A DNA stretch of 31,091 nt from assembly GCA_030609125.1 (NCBI GenBank), contig JAUWCW010000001.1, positions 1 through 31,091 on the forward strand, written 5' to 3'. Source of the DNA: Candidatus Rokuibacteriota bacterium (GTDB taxonomy: Bacteria; JAUVQV01). Below the pieces are notes generated by a model. The model was not told the DNA's origin. It worked only from the letters and a program-made list of their open reading frames with translations, and made no database searches. A program made the position numbers and the translations under genes. Shown here piece by piece: positions 23,677 through 31,091 of this stretch (positions are counted from its first letter, which is position 1; the number at the start of each line of letters is the position of its first letter).

Positions 23677-24684
23677 ATGAGCATCGACGTCGGCATCAAC
23701 GGCTTCGGCCGTATCGGGAGGAACTTCTACCGCGGCCTCCAGAATCACAGCGACATCAACGTGGTAGCCATCAACGACCTGACCGACCCGGCCACACTGG
23801 CGCACCTGCTGAAGTACGACTCGGTCCACGGCCGCTTTCCCGGAACGGTAGAGGCCCGGGACGAAAGCATTGTGGTCAATGATCACGAGGTCCGGGTTCT
23901 GGCCACGAAGGACCCGGCCGAACTCCCCTGGAAAGAGCTGGGAGTGGACTACGTCATCGAGTCCACGGGCCACTTCACCGCCCGTGCCGGGGCGGCTAAA
24001 CACCTGGAGGCAGGGGCGAAAAAGGTTCTCATCTCCGCTCCCGCCAAGGAGCCGGACCTGACGGTGGTGATGGGGGTGAACCAGGAGTGGTACAACCCGG
24101 CGGAGCACCACATTGTCTCCAATGCCTCCTGCACGACCAACTGCCTGGCGCCGGTGTCGAAGGTCCTGCACGACACTTTCGGCATTCACCGGGCCCAGAT
24201 GACCACCATTCACTCCTACACCAACGACCAGCGCATCCTGGACTTTCCGCACAAGGACCTGCGGCGGGCGAGGGCGGCGGCGGTTTCCATGATCCCCACC
24301 ACCACGGGCGCAGCCCGGGCGGTGGCCCTTGTCATTCCCGAGCTCAAGGGCAGGATCGACGGCATGTCGGTGCGGGTGCCGACGTTCAACGTCTCCCTCG
24401 TCGACCTGACGGCCGAGATGGAAAAGGACGTGACCGAACAGGAAGTGAACGATGCCCTGAAGGAGGCTGCCCGCGGAGCCATGCGGGGAGTGCTCGACTT
24501 CACGGACGAGCCGGTTGTTTCCATCGACATGAACGGCTACTCCTGCTCCTCCGTGGTGGACGGCGCCCTGACGAAGGTGCTGGACAAGAGGCTGCTCAAG
24601 GTTCTCTCGTGGTATGACAACGAGATGGCTTATTCCTGCCGCCTGCGCGATCTTTTGCAGTACATGTACGGGAAAGACGCCTGA
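23677..24684 (+). CDS. gap: Glyceraldehyde-3-phosphate dehydrogenase, type I
   Basis: The enzyme oxidises glyceraldehyde 3-phosphate to 1,3-bisphosphoglycerate with NAD(P)+ and phosphate. The 335 residues contain the Rossmann start INGFGRIGRNFYRGL, the active site NASCTTNCLAP with Cys152, GAARAV, and the C-terminal SWYDNEMAYSCRLRDL. Length and motifs are standard. An Asn follows the second strand (VVAINDLTD), typical of NAD-preferring forms. The ATG has a GGGAGGG site 8 nt upstream. It heads the gap-pgk-tpiA-secG run. Confidence 0.98.
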   Translation: MSIDVGINGFGRIGRNFYRGLQNHSDINVVAINDLTDPATLAHLLKYDSVHGRFPGTVEARDESIVVNDHEVRVLATKDPAELPWKELGVDYVIESTGHFTARAGAAKHLEAGAKKVLISAPAKEPDLTVVMGVNQEWYNPAEHHIVSNASCTTNCLAPVSKVLHDTFGIHRAQMTTIHSYTNDQRILDFPHKDLRRARAAAVSMIPTTTGAARAVALVIPELKGRIDGMSVRVPTFNVSLVDLTAEMEKDVTEQEVNDALKEAARGAMRGVLDFTDEPVVSIDMNGYSCSSVVDGALTKVLDKRLLKVLSWYDNEMAYSCRLRDLLQYMYGKDA

Positions 24685-24698
24685 GCCGGGGGGGGGCG

Positions 24699-25907
24699 AT
24701 GAACAAGCTCTGCATTGAAGACGTGCCCTTGAGCGGCAAACGCGTTTTCGTTCGGGTCGACTTCAACGTGCCCCTCGACGAGCACGGCAACATCAGCGAC
24801 GACATGCGCCTGCGGGCCACCCTGCCGACCATCAACTACCTCATCGACGAGAACTGCCGTGTCGTGATCGCCACCCACTTCGGCCGGCCCAGGGGTGAGC
24901 GGAACATGAAATACTCCCTGGCGCCGGTGCGCAAGCGCCTCGAGAGGCTTTTGAACAAGAAGGTCCTTTTCAGCGGCGACTGCGTCGGCGCGAAGGTGGA
25001 GCAGATGATCCGCGAACTGGGGCCGGGCCAGGTCCTGCTTCTGGAAAACGTCCGTTTCCACAAGGGGGAGAAGGAGAACGACAGGGAGTTCGCCCGGGCC
25101 CTGGCCGGCGACTGCGAGGTCTACATCAACGACGCCTTCGGGGCCGCCCACCGCGCCCACGCCTCTATAGACGCCATCACCCGGTTCATCCCCGTGGCGG
25201 CGGCGGGCTTTCTCATGAAGAAGGAGGTCGAGTACTTCGACCGGATCTGGGAGGATCCCGTTCGTCCCGTGGCGGCCATCCTGGGGGGGGCGAAGGTCTC
25301 CGACAAGCTCGGCGTCATCAACAACCTCATCGGGAGGGTGGAAAAGGTTCTGATCGGCGGCGGCATGATGTTCACTTTTCTGAAGGCCATGGAGTACGAG
25401 ATCGGGAACTCGATTGTCGAGAATGACATGCAGGACGAGGCCCGGGAAATCATGGCGAACGCCCGCAAGCACGGCGTCAAGTTCTACCTTCCGGTGGACT
25501 GCGTGGTCGCCGACAAGGTCGATCCGTCGGCGGAGATAAAGATCGTTCCGGTGCAGGAGATACCCGAGGGCTGGAGCGGACTCGACATCGGACCGGCGAC
25601 GATGCGTCTGTTCGCCGAAGCGCTTCAGGATGCCCGGACCATCCTCTGGAACGGGCCCATGGGTCTTTTCGAGATGGAGAAATTCTCCCGCGGTACCCGC
25701 TTCATGGCGCACACCCTCGCCGACTCCTACGCCCTCACCATTGTCGGCGGCGGGGACACGGACGTGGCGGTCCACCAGGCGGGCGAGTCGCCGAACATGT
25801 CCTACATCTCCACCGGCGGCGGGGCTTTTCTCCAGCTTATGGAGGGGAAGGAACTCCCCGGGATGGCCGCCCTCACCGACAAGGATCAGTTGCAGGCGGG
25901 AGGATAA
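24699..25907 (+). CDS. pgk: Phosphoglycerate kinase
   Basis: The enzyme moves phosphate from 1,3-bisphosphoglycerate to ADP. The 402 residues show the signature KRVFVRVDFNVPLDEHG, ATHFGRPRG, LLENVRFHKGEKEN, INDAFGAAHRAHASI, AILGGAKVSDKLGVI, LWNGPMGLFEMEKF and the nucleotide-binding GGGDTDVAV. Residue count is normal. The 14-bp gap to gap is dominated by nine consecutive G (24688-24696), which replaces a usual ribosome site. It is followed after one base by tpiA. Confidence 0.98.
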   Translation: MNKLCIEDVPLSGKRVFVRVDFNVPLDEHGNISDDMRLRATLPTINYLIDENCRVVIATHFGRPRGERNMKYSLAPVRKRLERLLNKKVLFSGDCVGAKVEQMIRELGPGQVLLLENVRFHKGEKENDREFARALAGDCEVYINDAFGAAHRAHASIDAITRFIPVAAAGFLMKKEVEYFDRIWEDPVRPVAAILGGAKVSDKLGVINNLIGRVEKVLIGGGMMFTFLKAMEYEIGNSIVENDMQDEAREIMANARKHGVKFYLPVDCVVADKVDPSAEIKIVPVQEIPEGWSGLDIGPATMRLFAEALQDARTILWNGPMGLFEMEKFSRGTRFMAHTLADSYALTIVGGGDTDVAVHQAGESPNMSYISTGGGAFLQLMEGKELPGMAALTDKDQLQAGG

Positions 25908-25908
25908 G

Positions 25909-26667
25909 ATGAGAACGCCCCTGATGGCAGGAAACTGGAAGCTGAACCTGACCATAGACGAGGCCGTTGGACTGGCGACGGCGCTGGCCGGGCAGACGGC
26001 GGGCCTCACGGACAGAGAGGTGATGATCGCCCCTGTGTTCACCGCGCTTGCCCCCGTAGGCAAGGCCCTGGAGGGACGGGGCATCTACCTGGGGGCCCAG
26101 GACGTGTACTGGGAGAGCTCCGGCGCCTGGACCGGCGAGGTCTCCGCGCCCCTGCTGAAGGACGCGGGCTGCTCCCATGTCATCGTGGGCCACAGCGAGC
26201 GGCGGCAGCACTTCGGCGAGACCGACGAGGACGTGAACCGCAAGGCCCGGGCGGCCATCAAAGCCGGCCTGCTGCCGGTCATCTGCGTCGGGGAAACTCT
26301 CGAGGAGAGAGAGGCGGGCCGGGAGCGCGACGTGGTGCACCGGATGGTGAAGAGCGCCCTGGAAGGGGTTTCTCCGGAGGACGCCTCTTCGGTCATTCTG
26401 GCCTACGAGCCGGTCTGGGCCATCGGTACGGGAAAGACCGCCTCGCCGGATCAGGCCGACGAGATTCACGGATATATCAGGGGCTTGCTTTCCGGCAGCT
26501 TTGGGGATATAGTTGCCGATCGGATTCGCATCCTCTACGGTGGCAGTGTCAAGCCCGACAACGTGGATGAGCTCATGGGCAAGCCGCATATCGACGGCGC
26601 CCTCGTCGGCGGGGCGAGTCTGGAAGTCGACTCCTTCTCCCGGATCGTACGCTTCGAGAAGGGGTGA
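25909..26667 (+). CDS. tpiA: Triose-phosphate isomerase
   Basis: The enzyme interconverts dihydroxyacetone phosphate and glyceraldehyde 3-phosphate. The 252 residues have MAGNWKLN at the N-terminus, GHSERRQHFGE with catalytic His95, YEPVWAIGTGKTAS with catalytic Glu167, YGGSVKPDN and a final GALVGGASLEV. I chose the ATG at 25909 because the family starts here and GGGAGG lies about 5 nt upstream; the open frame further upstream lies within pgk. Confidence 0.98.
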   Translation: MRTPLMAGNWKLNLTIDEAVGLATALAGQTAGLTDREVMIAPVFTALAPVGKALEGRGIYLGAQDVYWESSGAWTGEVSAPLLKDAGCSHVIVGHSERRQHFGETDEDVNRKARAAIKAGLLPVICVGETLEEREAGRERDVVHRMVKSALEGVSPEDASSVILAYEPVWAIGTGKTASPDQADEIHGYIRGLLSGSFGDIVADRIRILYGGSVKPDNVDELMGKPHIDGALVGGASLEVDSFSRIVRFEKG

Positions 26668-26724
26668 GCGGCGGGCCTGGGGGCCGCCGCAGGCAGAATC
26701 GGGAAAGGAGATTGCTGCAGTACC

Positions 26725-27105
26725 ATGACAACACTGATTCTCATAGTTCACGTGATCGTCAGCTTTGCGCTGATTCTCATCGTCCTGCTTCAGACGGGCA
26801 AGGGGGCCGAGATGGGGGCCAGCTTCGGCGGTTCCAACCAGACGGTCTTCGGAAGCCAGGGGGCATCGACTTTTCTGAGCAAAGTCACCACCGGCGCGGC
26901 GGTTCTGTTCATGCTCACCTCCCTCACCCTCGCCTATCTGGCGAGCCAGCGCTCCGGGTCGGTCATGCGCGGCAGCGCACCGGTGGTGGATGTCGAGGAG
27001 CAGGCCGTCCGGGAGGCCCAGCCTGAGGCTCCCGCCCCCTTCGACATTCCGACCGAGCCCGTCGCCGACGCTCCCGCCCTTCCCGTGCCCCCACCGGCGG
27101 AGTAG
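26725..27105 (+). CDS. secG: Protein translocase subunit SecG
   Basis: SecG is the small accessory subunit of the SecYEG channel. The 126-residue protein has two membrane helices (about residues 3-22 and 54-73) joined by the family loop LLQTGKGAEMGASFGGSNQT and VFGSQGASTFLSKVT. The last 45 residues form a Pro/Glu/Ala-rich tail that varies in the family. It lies 57 bp after tpiA, which is the common tpiA-secG arrangement. A tRNA gene often follows secG, but none is seen here. Confidence 0.95.
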   Translation: MTTLILIVHVIVSFALILIVLLQTGKGAEMGASFGGSNQTVFGSQGASTFLSKVTTGAAVLFMLTSLTLAYLASQRSGSVMRGSAPVVDVEEQAVREAQPEAPAPFDIPTEPVADAPALPVPPPAE

Positions 27106-27131
27106 GCCGGAGGCGACCGTCGGCGGCAGCC

Positions 27132-28781
27132 GTGGAGCGGACTCCCTCACTCTTTCGGCTTTTGCCGTCGGCCCTGCTCGTCGCGGCCTTTCTCTCCGGC
27201 TGCGGGGGGGGCGATCAGACCCAGGCGCCGCCGCCGGGGGGGGGCTCGCCGGACGTGCCTGTTACGGGCGACGCCATTATCAGGGGAAGCATAGGCGACG
27301 CCTCGAACCTGATTCCTCTCATCGCGTCGGACAGCGCCTCCTTCGACATAGCCGATCTCGTGTACAGCGGGCTCGTCCGCTACGACAGGGATCTGAACAT
27401 CGAGGGGGATCTGGCGGAGTCGTGGGAGATTTCCCCCGACGGCCTGGAGATCACCTTCCGCCTGCGTCGCGGCGTGCGGTGGCATGACGGCGCCCCGTTC
27501 ACCGCCGAAGACGTCCGGTTCACCTACGAGCTTCTCGTCGACCCGGCGACACCGACGGCATACGCCGAGGATTTTCTGCAGGTTCAGCGGTTTCAGGTCC
27601 TTGACCCCCACACGGTGCGGGTGAGCTACGGCAAGCCTTTCGCGCCGGCCCTCATCTCGTGGGGTATGCCCATCGTCCCCAGACATCTTCTGGAGGGTGA
27701 GGATCTCACCACCACCCCCCTGGCGCGCAGCCCGGTCGGGACGGGGCCGTACCGCTTCGTGAAGTGGCTCACCGGAGAGCAGATCGTTCTCGAGGCCAGC
27801 GAGGACTACTGGGAAGGCAGGCCGAACATCGATCAGCATATCACCCGGGTCATTCCCGACACGGCGACGATGTTTCTCGAGTTGAAGGCGGGCGGCGTGG
27901 ACTGGATGGGTCTGGACCCCGTGCAGTACACGAGGCAGACCGGGACGGAGACCTTCCGCCGCGATTTCCGCAAGTACCGCTACCTCGACTTCATGTATAC
28001 CTATCTCGGCTTCAACCTGGAAGATCCGAGGTTCGCGGACCGCCGGGTGAGACAGGCCATAGCCCACGCCATCGACAAGCAGGAGCTGGTCGACATCGTC
28101 CTGCTCGGCCTGGGCCAGGCGGTGACGGGGCACTACAAGCCCGGCAGCTGGGCCCACAACCCCGACGTCATGAAGTACCGCCACAGCCCCGAACGGGCCC
28201 GCGAGCTCCTCGCCGAGGCGGGGTGGCTCGACAGGGACGGTGACGGCTGGCTCGACAGGGACGGCGAGAAATTCGCCTTCACCGTCGTCACCAACCAGGG
28301 AAACAGAAAGAGGGCCATGAGCGCCGAGATCATCCAGGGGAGGCTGAAGGAGGTCGGTATCGACATGCGGATCCGCGTCGTCGAGTGGGCGGCCTTTCTC
28401 AAGAACTTCGTCCGCCCCCGGAATTTCGACGCCATCATCCTCGGCTGGAGGACGGTGCCCGATCCGGACGCCTACGATGTCTGGCACTCCTCCAAGACCG
28501 GTCCGGACGAGCTGAACCACGTCTCCTTCAGGAACGCGGAGGTTGACGATCTGCTCGAGAGAGGCCGGGGGACGTTCGACCGGGAGGAGCGGCGAAAGGC
28601 CTACTTCCGCATCCAGGAGATCCTTGCCGAAGAGCAGCCTTACGTCTTTCTCTTCGCCCCCGAGACGCTGCCGATCATTCACTCCCGCTTCAGGGGCGTC
28701 GCAATCGGCTCCACGGGGATTCTGACTTCGAACTTCATCGGGTGGTGGGCGCCGAAAAGTGAACAGAGGTACGCCCCCTGA
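27132..28781 (+). CDS. Peptide-type ABC transporter binding lipoprotein (SBP_bac_5)
   Basis: The 549-residue protein begins with a lipoprotein signal (PSALLVAAFLSGCGGG; lipid-modified Cys at residue 24) and a glycine-rich linker. The extracytoplasmic solute-binding family 5 fold follows: EGDLAESWEISPDGLEITF, LRRGVRWHDGAPFTAEDV, VGTGPYRFVKW, FADRRVRQAIAHAIDKQEL and a Ca-binding-like DRDGDGWLDRDGE segment that is common in this family. It would deliver peptides, nickel or another solute to the permeases at 29578 and 30564. The start GTG lies 26 bp after secG without an ideally placed ribosome site. Two G-tracts (G8 at 27204-27211, G9 at 27236-27244) occur within the first 40 codons. Substrate not determinable. 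Confidence 0.93.
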   Translation: MERTPSLFRLLPSALLVAAFLSGCGGGDQTQAPPPGGGSPDVPVTGDAIIRGSIGDASNLIPLIASDSASFDIADLVYSGLVRYDRDLNIEGDLAESWEISPDGLEITFRLRRGVRWHDGAPFTAEDVRFTYELLVDPATPTAYAEDFLQVQRFQVLDPHTVRVSYGKPFAPALISWGMPIVPRHLLEGEDLTTTPLARSPVGTGPYRFVKWLTGEQIVLEASEDYWEGRPNIDQHITRVIPDTATMFLELKAGGVDWMGLDPVQYTRQTGTETFRRDFRKYRYLDFMYTYLGFNLEDPRFADRRVRQAIAHAIDKQELVDIVLLGLGQAVTGHYKPGSWAHNPDVMKYRHSPERARELLAEAGWLDRDGDGWLDRDGEKFAFTVVTNQGNRKRAMSAEIIQGRLKEVGIDMRIRVVEWAAFLKNFVRPRNFDAIILGWRTVPDPDAYDVWHSSKTGPDELNHVSFRNAEVDDLLERGRGTFDREERRKAYFRIQEILAEEQPYVFLFAPETLPIIHSRFRGVAIGSTGILTSNFIGWWAPKSEQRYAP

Positions 28782-28802
28782 GGGCTCCCGTCGCCCCCCG
28801 TC

Positions 28803-28900
28803 TTTTTTTTGCAAGAGGTATACTGTTGTGGTGTAAATGTGTGATAATCAAAGGTAATAAATGGGAGAACCGTAACTTTGCGGCCCCTTGCGGGGTAGTA
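28803..28900 (+). promoter_or_regulatory. Leader and candidate promoter of the small exported protein gene
   Basis: The 162-bp AT-richer gap after the binding-protein gene holds a run of eight T (28803-28810) preceded only by a poor GC-rich stem, so termination here is doubtful. It then holds an extended -10 (TGT-GATAAT, 28840-28848) without a good -35, and a small hairpin CCCC (28884-28887), TTGC, GGGG (28892-28895). The predicted leader is about 90 nt and ends in AGGAGG before the ATG at 28944. I matched it to no known riboswitch. Confidence 0.35.
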
Positions 28901-28943
28901 AAGGGTAATTGATTGGAGAAAACGTCAGAAGAGGAGGATTGAC

Positions 28944-29474
28944 ATGAAGGGTTTTGTGCGTACCGCTGTTGTACTGTGCCTGGCCGGAAGCCTGGTCATT
29001 CCGGGAGTGGCCGCGGCCGGCGCCGACGAACTCTGCCCGATGGGGGGCGCCATGGTGAAGGTTGCCGTTGACCAGGACAAGGCGGCAGAGTGGCTCGATG
29101 ACGAACGGCGGGCATATCTCCCCAACGAAGAAGGCCAGGGCATCAGGACCTTCAGCGAGGCCTCCGGCAAGATCGGCCTGGTCCTGACGGAAGAGTTTGT
29201 CTTCTTCGGCGTGGCCGACGACCGGGACGACCGGGAAGCGGACGAGAAAAGGATGACCAAGGCTTTCGGGAACGGGCTGAAGTTCCTCCGGAATGCGGTC
29301 CAGAAAGAAGTCAAGGCGATGTGGAAGGCGCAGGTCATCGACATCAACGGCGGCGACGTCCAGGCCATCTCCGAGGCCGTCGGCCTCGGGGTGATCAGCC
29401 AGGACGGCCGGGACTGGGTTCTCGAGACTGCGGATTGCGAGGGGATGACCATCAACCTCGAAGATCTGGACTGA
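28944..29474 (+). CDS. Exported protein of unknown function
   Basis: I do not recognise a family. The 176-residue product has a clear signal peptide (MKGFVRTAVVLCLAGSLVIP, then GVAAAGA, cleavage near residue 25). The mature part is acidic, contains two Cys (LCPMGG and TADCEGM, a possible disulfide), an alpha-helical DREADEKRMTKAFGNGLKFL region and a short beta-rich end. The ATG has AGGAGG 7 nt upstream. It has its own leader and is closed by a strong terminator at 29504-29545, so it is probably a monocistronic insertion between the ABC binding-protein gene and its permease genes. A periplasmic location is inferred from the signal peptide. Confidence 0.75.
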   Translation: MKGFVRTAVVLCLAGSLVIPGVAAAGADELCPMGGAMVKVAVDQDKAAEWLDDERRAYLPNEEGQGIRTFSEASGKIGLVLTEEFVFFGVADDRDDREADEKRMTKAFGNGLKFLRNAVQKEVKAMWKAQVIDINGGDVQAISEAVGLGVISQDGRDWVLETADCEGMTINLEDLD

Positions 29475-29503
29475 TCCAGGCAAGCCTTCCCCCTCGCTTT
29501 TGT

Positions 29504-29545
29504 CCTCTCCCCCCGGGGGGAGAGGGGAGGGTGAGGGGTTTTTTT
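29504..29545 (+). terminator. Strong intrinsic terminator with perfect GC palindrome
   Basis: CCTCTCCCCCC (29504-29514) and GGGGGGAGAGG (29515-29525) form a perfect 22-bp palindrome. A purine-rich stretch and seven T (29539-29545) follow. Upstream C-rich sequence (about 29489-29495) can pair with GAGGGG before the T-run to extend the stem. The CCTCTCCCCC/GGGGGAGAGG plus GGGTGAGGGG form is like short dispersed repeats seen in many GC-rich genomes, so it may be a repeat copy serving as a terminator. Confidence 0.75.
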
Positions 29546-29571
29546 GTCCCCGACGGGCAATAGGCTACAAT
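29544..29571 (+). promoter_or_regulatory. Candidate leaderless promoter for the ABC permease genes
   Basis: TTGTCC (29544-29549), 16 bp, TACAAT (29566-29571). The -35 overlaps the end of the terminator T-run. The -10 ends 6 bp before the permease ATG at 29578, and no Shine-Dalgarno sequence is present, so transcription would start at about the A of the ATG. Confidence 0.45.
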
Positions 29572-29577
29572 CCGCTC

Positions 29578-30567
29578 ATGCTTTCCTATACCCTGCGGCG
29601 CCTGCTCACGATGGTCCCCCTGCTGGTCGGGATCACGATCGTCTCCTTCCTGGTGATGCACCTCGCCCCCGGCGGACCCACGGACCTCATGACGTGGGAG
29701 CTCGCCAAGGCGTCCCCCGAGGCGGGCGAGCGCCTGCGGGCCCTCTACGGGCTGGACCGGCCCCTCCATGTCCAGTACGCCGACTGGCTGCAGCGCTCTC
29801 TGCGCCTCGACTTCGGGCTTTCCTTCTCCGTCGATCGCAGACCCGTCATGGAGAAGATCGCCGAGCGGCTGCCGGTGACCATCATCATCAGCATCTTCTC
29901 GCTCGTGATCAGCCTCGCCGTGGCCCTGCCGGTCGGTGTTCTCTCCGCGGTGCGCCGAAACTCCCGCTTCGACAAGGTCTCCACCGTCCTCGTCTTCCTC
30001 TTCTTCTGCATCCCCGGCTTCTGGCTTGCCCAGCTCGCCCAGATCTTCTTCGGGCTTCAGCTCGGCTGGCTGCCGATCTCCGGCCTGCGCTCCCCCGTCG
30101 GCTTCGGCGACCTCGGCCTCTGGGCGAGGGCCGCGGACTACGCCCGGCACCTCGTCCTCCCCGTCGGCATCGGCAGTCTGGCCTGGCTTGCCGGGTGGTC
30201 GCGCTTCATGCGCTCGGGCATGCTGGAGGTGATCCGCCAGGACTACATCCGGACCGCCCGGGCCAAGGGCCTGCCCGAGAGGGTGGTCATCGCCCGCCAC
30301 GCCATGCGCAACGCCCTGCTCTCCATCATCACCCTCCTCGGGCTTTCCGTTCCGGGTCTGATTGCCGGTTCGGTCATCTTCGAAACGGTTTTCAGTCTTC
30401 CCGGGATAGGCCAGCTCATGTGGCAGTCCGTCATGGCCAGGGACTATCCGGTGATCATGGGCAACCTGGTCCTGACGGCGGTTCTCACGCTGTGCGGGAA
30501 CTTTTTCGCCGATCTCTGCTACGTCTTCGCCGACCCGCGAATCACGCTCGAGGGGGCGCGGGAATGA
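29578..30567 (+). CDS. ABC transporter permease, DppB/OppB type
   Basis: The 329-residue inner-membrane protein has six predicted helices: the first at about residues 9-28 (RLLTMVPLLVGITIVSFLVM), then a periplasmic loop with the family's YGLDRPLHVQYADWL, and the transmembrane domain from about 100 onward. The cytoplasmic EAA loop is visible as DYIRTARAKGLPERVVIARH, with AMRNALLSIIT after it. The C-terminus has the typical VFSLPGIGQLMWQSVMARDY and a final DPRITL. It pairs with the DppC-type permease, which it overlaps by 4 bp, and with the binding protein at 27132. The ATG has no ribosome site; translation may be leaderless. Confidence 0.95.
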   Translation: MLSYTLRRLLTMVPLLVGITIVSFLVMHLAPGGPTDLMTWELAKASPEAGERLRALYGLDRPLHVQYADWLQRSLRLDFGLSFSVDRRPVMEKIAERLPVTIIISIFSLVISLAVALPVGVLSAVRRNSRFDKVSTVLVFLFFCIPGFWLAQLAQIFFGLQLGWLPISGLRSPVGFGDLGLWARAADYARHLVLPVGIGSLAWLAGWSRFMRSGMLEVIRQDYIRTARAKGLPERVVIARHAMRNALLSIITLLGLSVPGLIAGSVIFETVFSLPGIGQLMWQSVMARDYPVIMGNLVLTAVLTLCGNFFADLCYVFADPRITLEGARE

Positions 30568-31091
30568 TGAGCGGGGGCGGTATGGCCGGGAATCTGCGGT
30601 TCGCGGGCATCGTCTGGCGGAATCTTCGCCGCAATCCCCTCGCCGTCGCCGGCATGGCGGCTGTCGCCCTTCTCTTCTTCGTCGCCGTCGCCGCACCGTG
30701 GCTGGCTCCTTTCGATCCGGCCGAGTTCAACCGGGACAGTATTCTCGCCTCCCCCTCGGCCCGGCACTGGCTCGGAACCGACGCCCTGGGCAGGGACGTC
30801 TTCTCGCGCCTCGTCTATGGTTCGCGTGTGTCCCTGGCGGTGGGTTTTGTCTCCGTCGGAATATCGGTCCTCATCGGGGCCTTCCTGGGAGCCCTGGCGG
30901 GGTACTTCGGCGGCACTGTGGACAGCGCCGTCATGAGACTGGTGGACCTCATGCTCTGCTTTCCGAGCATGTTTCTCATCCTTGCCGTCATAGCCTTCGT
31001 GGGCCCCAGCATCTGGAACGTCATGGCGGTCATAGGCCTCACGGGCTGGATGGGGACCTGCCGCCTGGTCCGGGCGGAGTTCCTCACCCTC
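30564..31091 (+). CDS. ABC transporter permease, DppC/OppC type, N-terminal part
   Basis: The frame opens at ATGATGA (30564) overlapping the DppB-type stop codon and runs off the window after 176 residues. Visible are the N-terminal cytoplasmic LRRNPLAVAG and first helix, the SARHWLGTDALGRDVFSRLV signature of DppC-type permeases, YGSRVSLAVGF, a second helix, the AGYFGGTVDSAVMRLVDLML segment and FPSMFLILAVIAFVG. An ATG three bases later (30567) is an alternative start. ATP-binding subunits are expected beyond the edge. Confidence 0.95.
   Translation, partial: MMSGGGMAGNLRFAGIVWRNLRRNPLAVAGMAAVALLFFVAVAAPWLAPFDPAEFNRDSILASPSARHWLGTDALGRDVFSRLVYGSRVSLAVGFVSVGISVLIGAFLGALAGYFGGTVDSAVMRLVDLMLCFPSMFLILAVIAFVGPSIWNVMAVIGLTGWMGTCRLVRAEFLTL

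Noticed and set aside
26668-26724. tRNA or other RNA gene between tpiA and secG
   Set aside because: The 57-bp gap is too short for a tRNA and shows no cloverleaf arms.
28234-28272. EF-hand-like DRDGDGWLDRDGE in the binding protein as a novel calcium sensor
   Set aside because: Such D-rich loops are frequent at this position in family 5 solute-binding proteins.
28782-28810. Intrinsic terminator after the binding-protein gene
   Set aside because: The T8 run is present, but the sequence before it forms only a very weak stem.
28849-28943. Riboswitch in the leader of the small exported protein gene
   Set aside because: I compared it by eye with c-di-GMP, fluoride and purine riboswitch cores and found no match; only a 4-bp hairpin is clear.

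Overview
The window is a GC-rich, densely coded chromosomal stretch (about 65% G+C by eye) from a Gram-negative-type bacterium. I recognise no plasmid, phage, insertion sequence, CRISPR array, tRNA or rRNA. The order rplU-rpmA-obgE-proB-proA...nadD-rsfS with rng and a radical SAM/DUF2344 gene upstream, the gap-pgk-tpiA-secG run, a lipobox lipoprotein, PilZ, DUF3014 and SpoIIAA-like proteins, and a stand-alone LigD phosphoesterase together suggest a Desulfobacterota/Desulfuromonadota-like (former Deltaproteobacteria) lineage or a neighbouring uncultured group. This taxonomic call is inference.

Left part (1-15478), almost all on the minus strand. Three transcription units can be read. (a) rluD, a TIGR03960-type radical SAM/DUF2344 protein and rng (15478 down to 10372), with a near-consensus promoter. 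(b) rplU, rpmA and obgE, then proB-proA from its own promoter, followed by a PilZ protein, a SpoIIAA-like protein and a small Cys-rich protein (10283 down to 4741). (c) pncA, a stand-alone LigD 3'-phosphoesterase, a sirtuin, nadD, rsfS and a partial bshC (3633 down to 1), all touching or overlapping. Unit (c) joins nicotinamide recycling (PncA, NadD) to an enzyme that releases nicotinamide (sirtuin) and to a bacillithiol-synthesis gene. A plus-strand DUF3014 gene (3757-4647) lies between (b) and (c), dividing a block that is usually continuous in relatives.

A 243-bp AT-rich divergent region (15479-15721) carries a strong rluD promoter, several perfect palindromes and an apparent leaderless start.

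Centre (15722-22810), plus strand. Four genes overlap end to end: a 1205-residue exported protein with 14 propeller blades, a Y_Y_Y-like domain, a transglutaminase-like domain and TPRs; a small exported FecR-domain protein; a CHASE2-PAS histidine kinase; and a LexA-like regulator whose protease Ser and Lys are both replaced. No response regulator is present. This looks like an envelope-sensing system with an unusual output and is the best candidate for something undescribed. comF follows 9 bp later.

Right part (23601-31091), plus strand. gap, pgk, tpiA and secG form a glycolysis/secretion run. A peptide-type ABC transporter follows: lipoprotein binding protein, then two permeases, the second cut by the window edge. 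A small exported protein of unknown function with its own leader and a strong terminator sits between the binding protein and the permeases.
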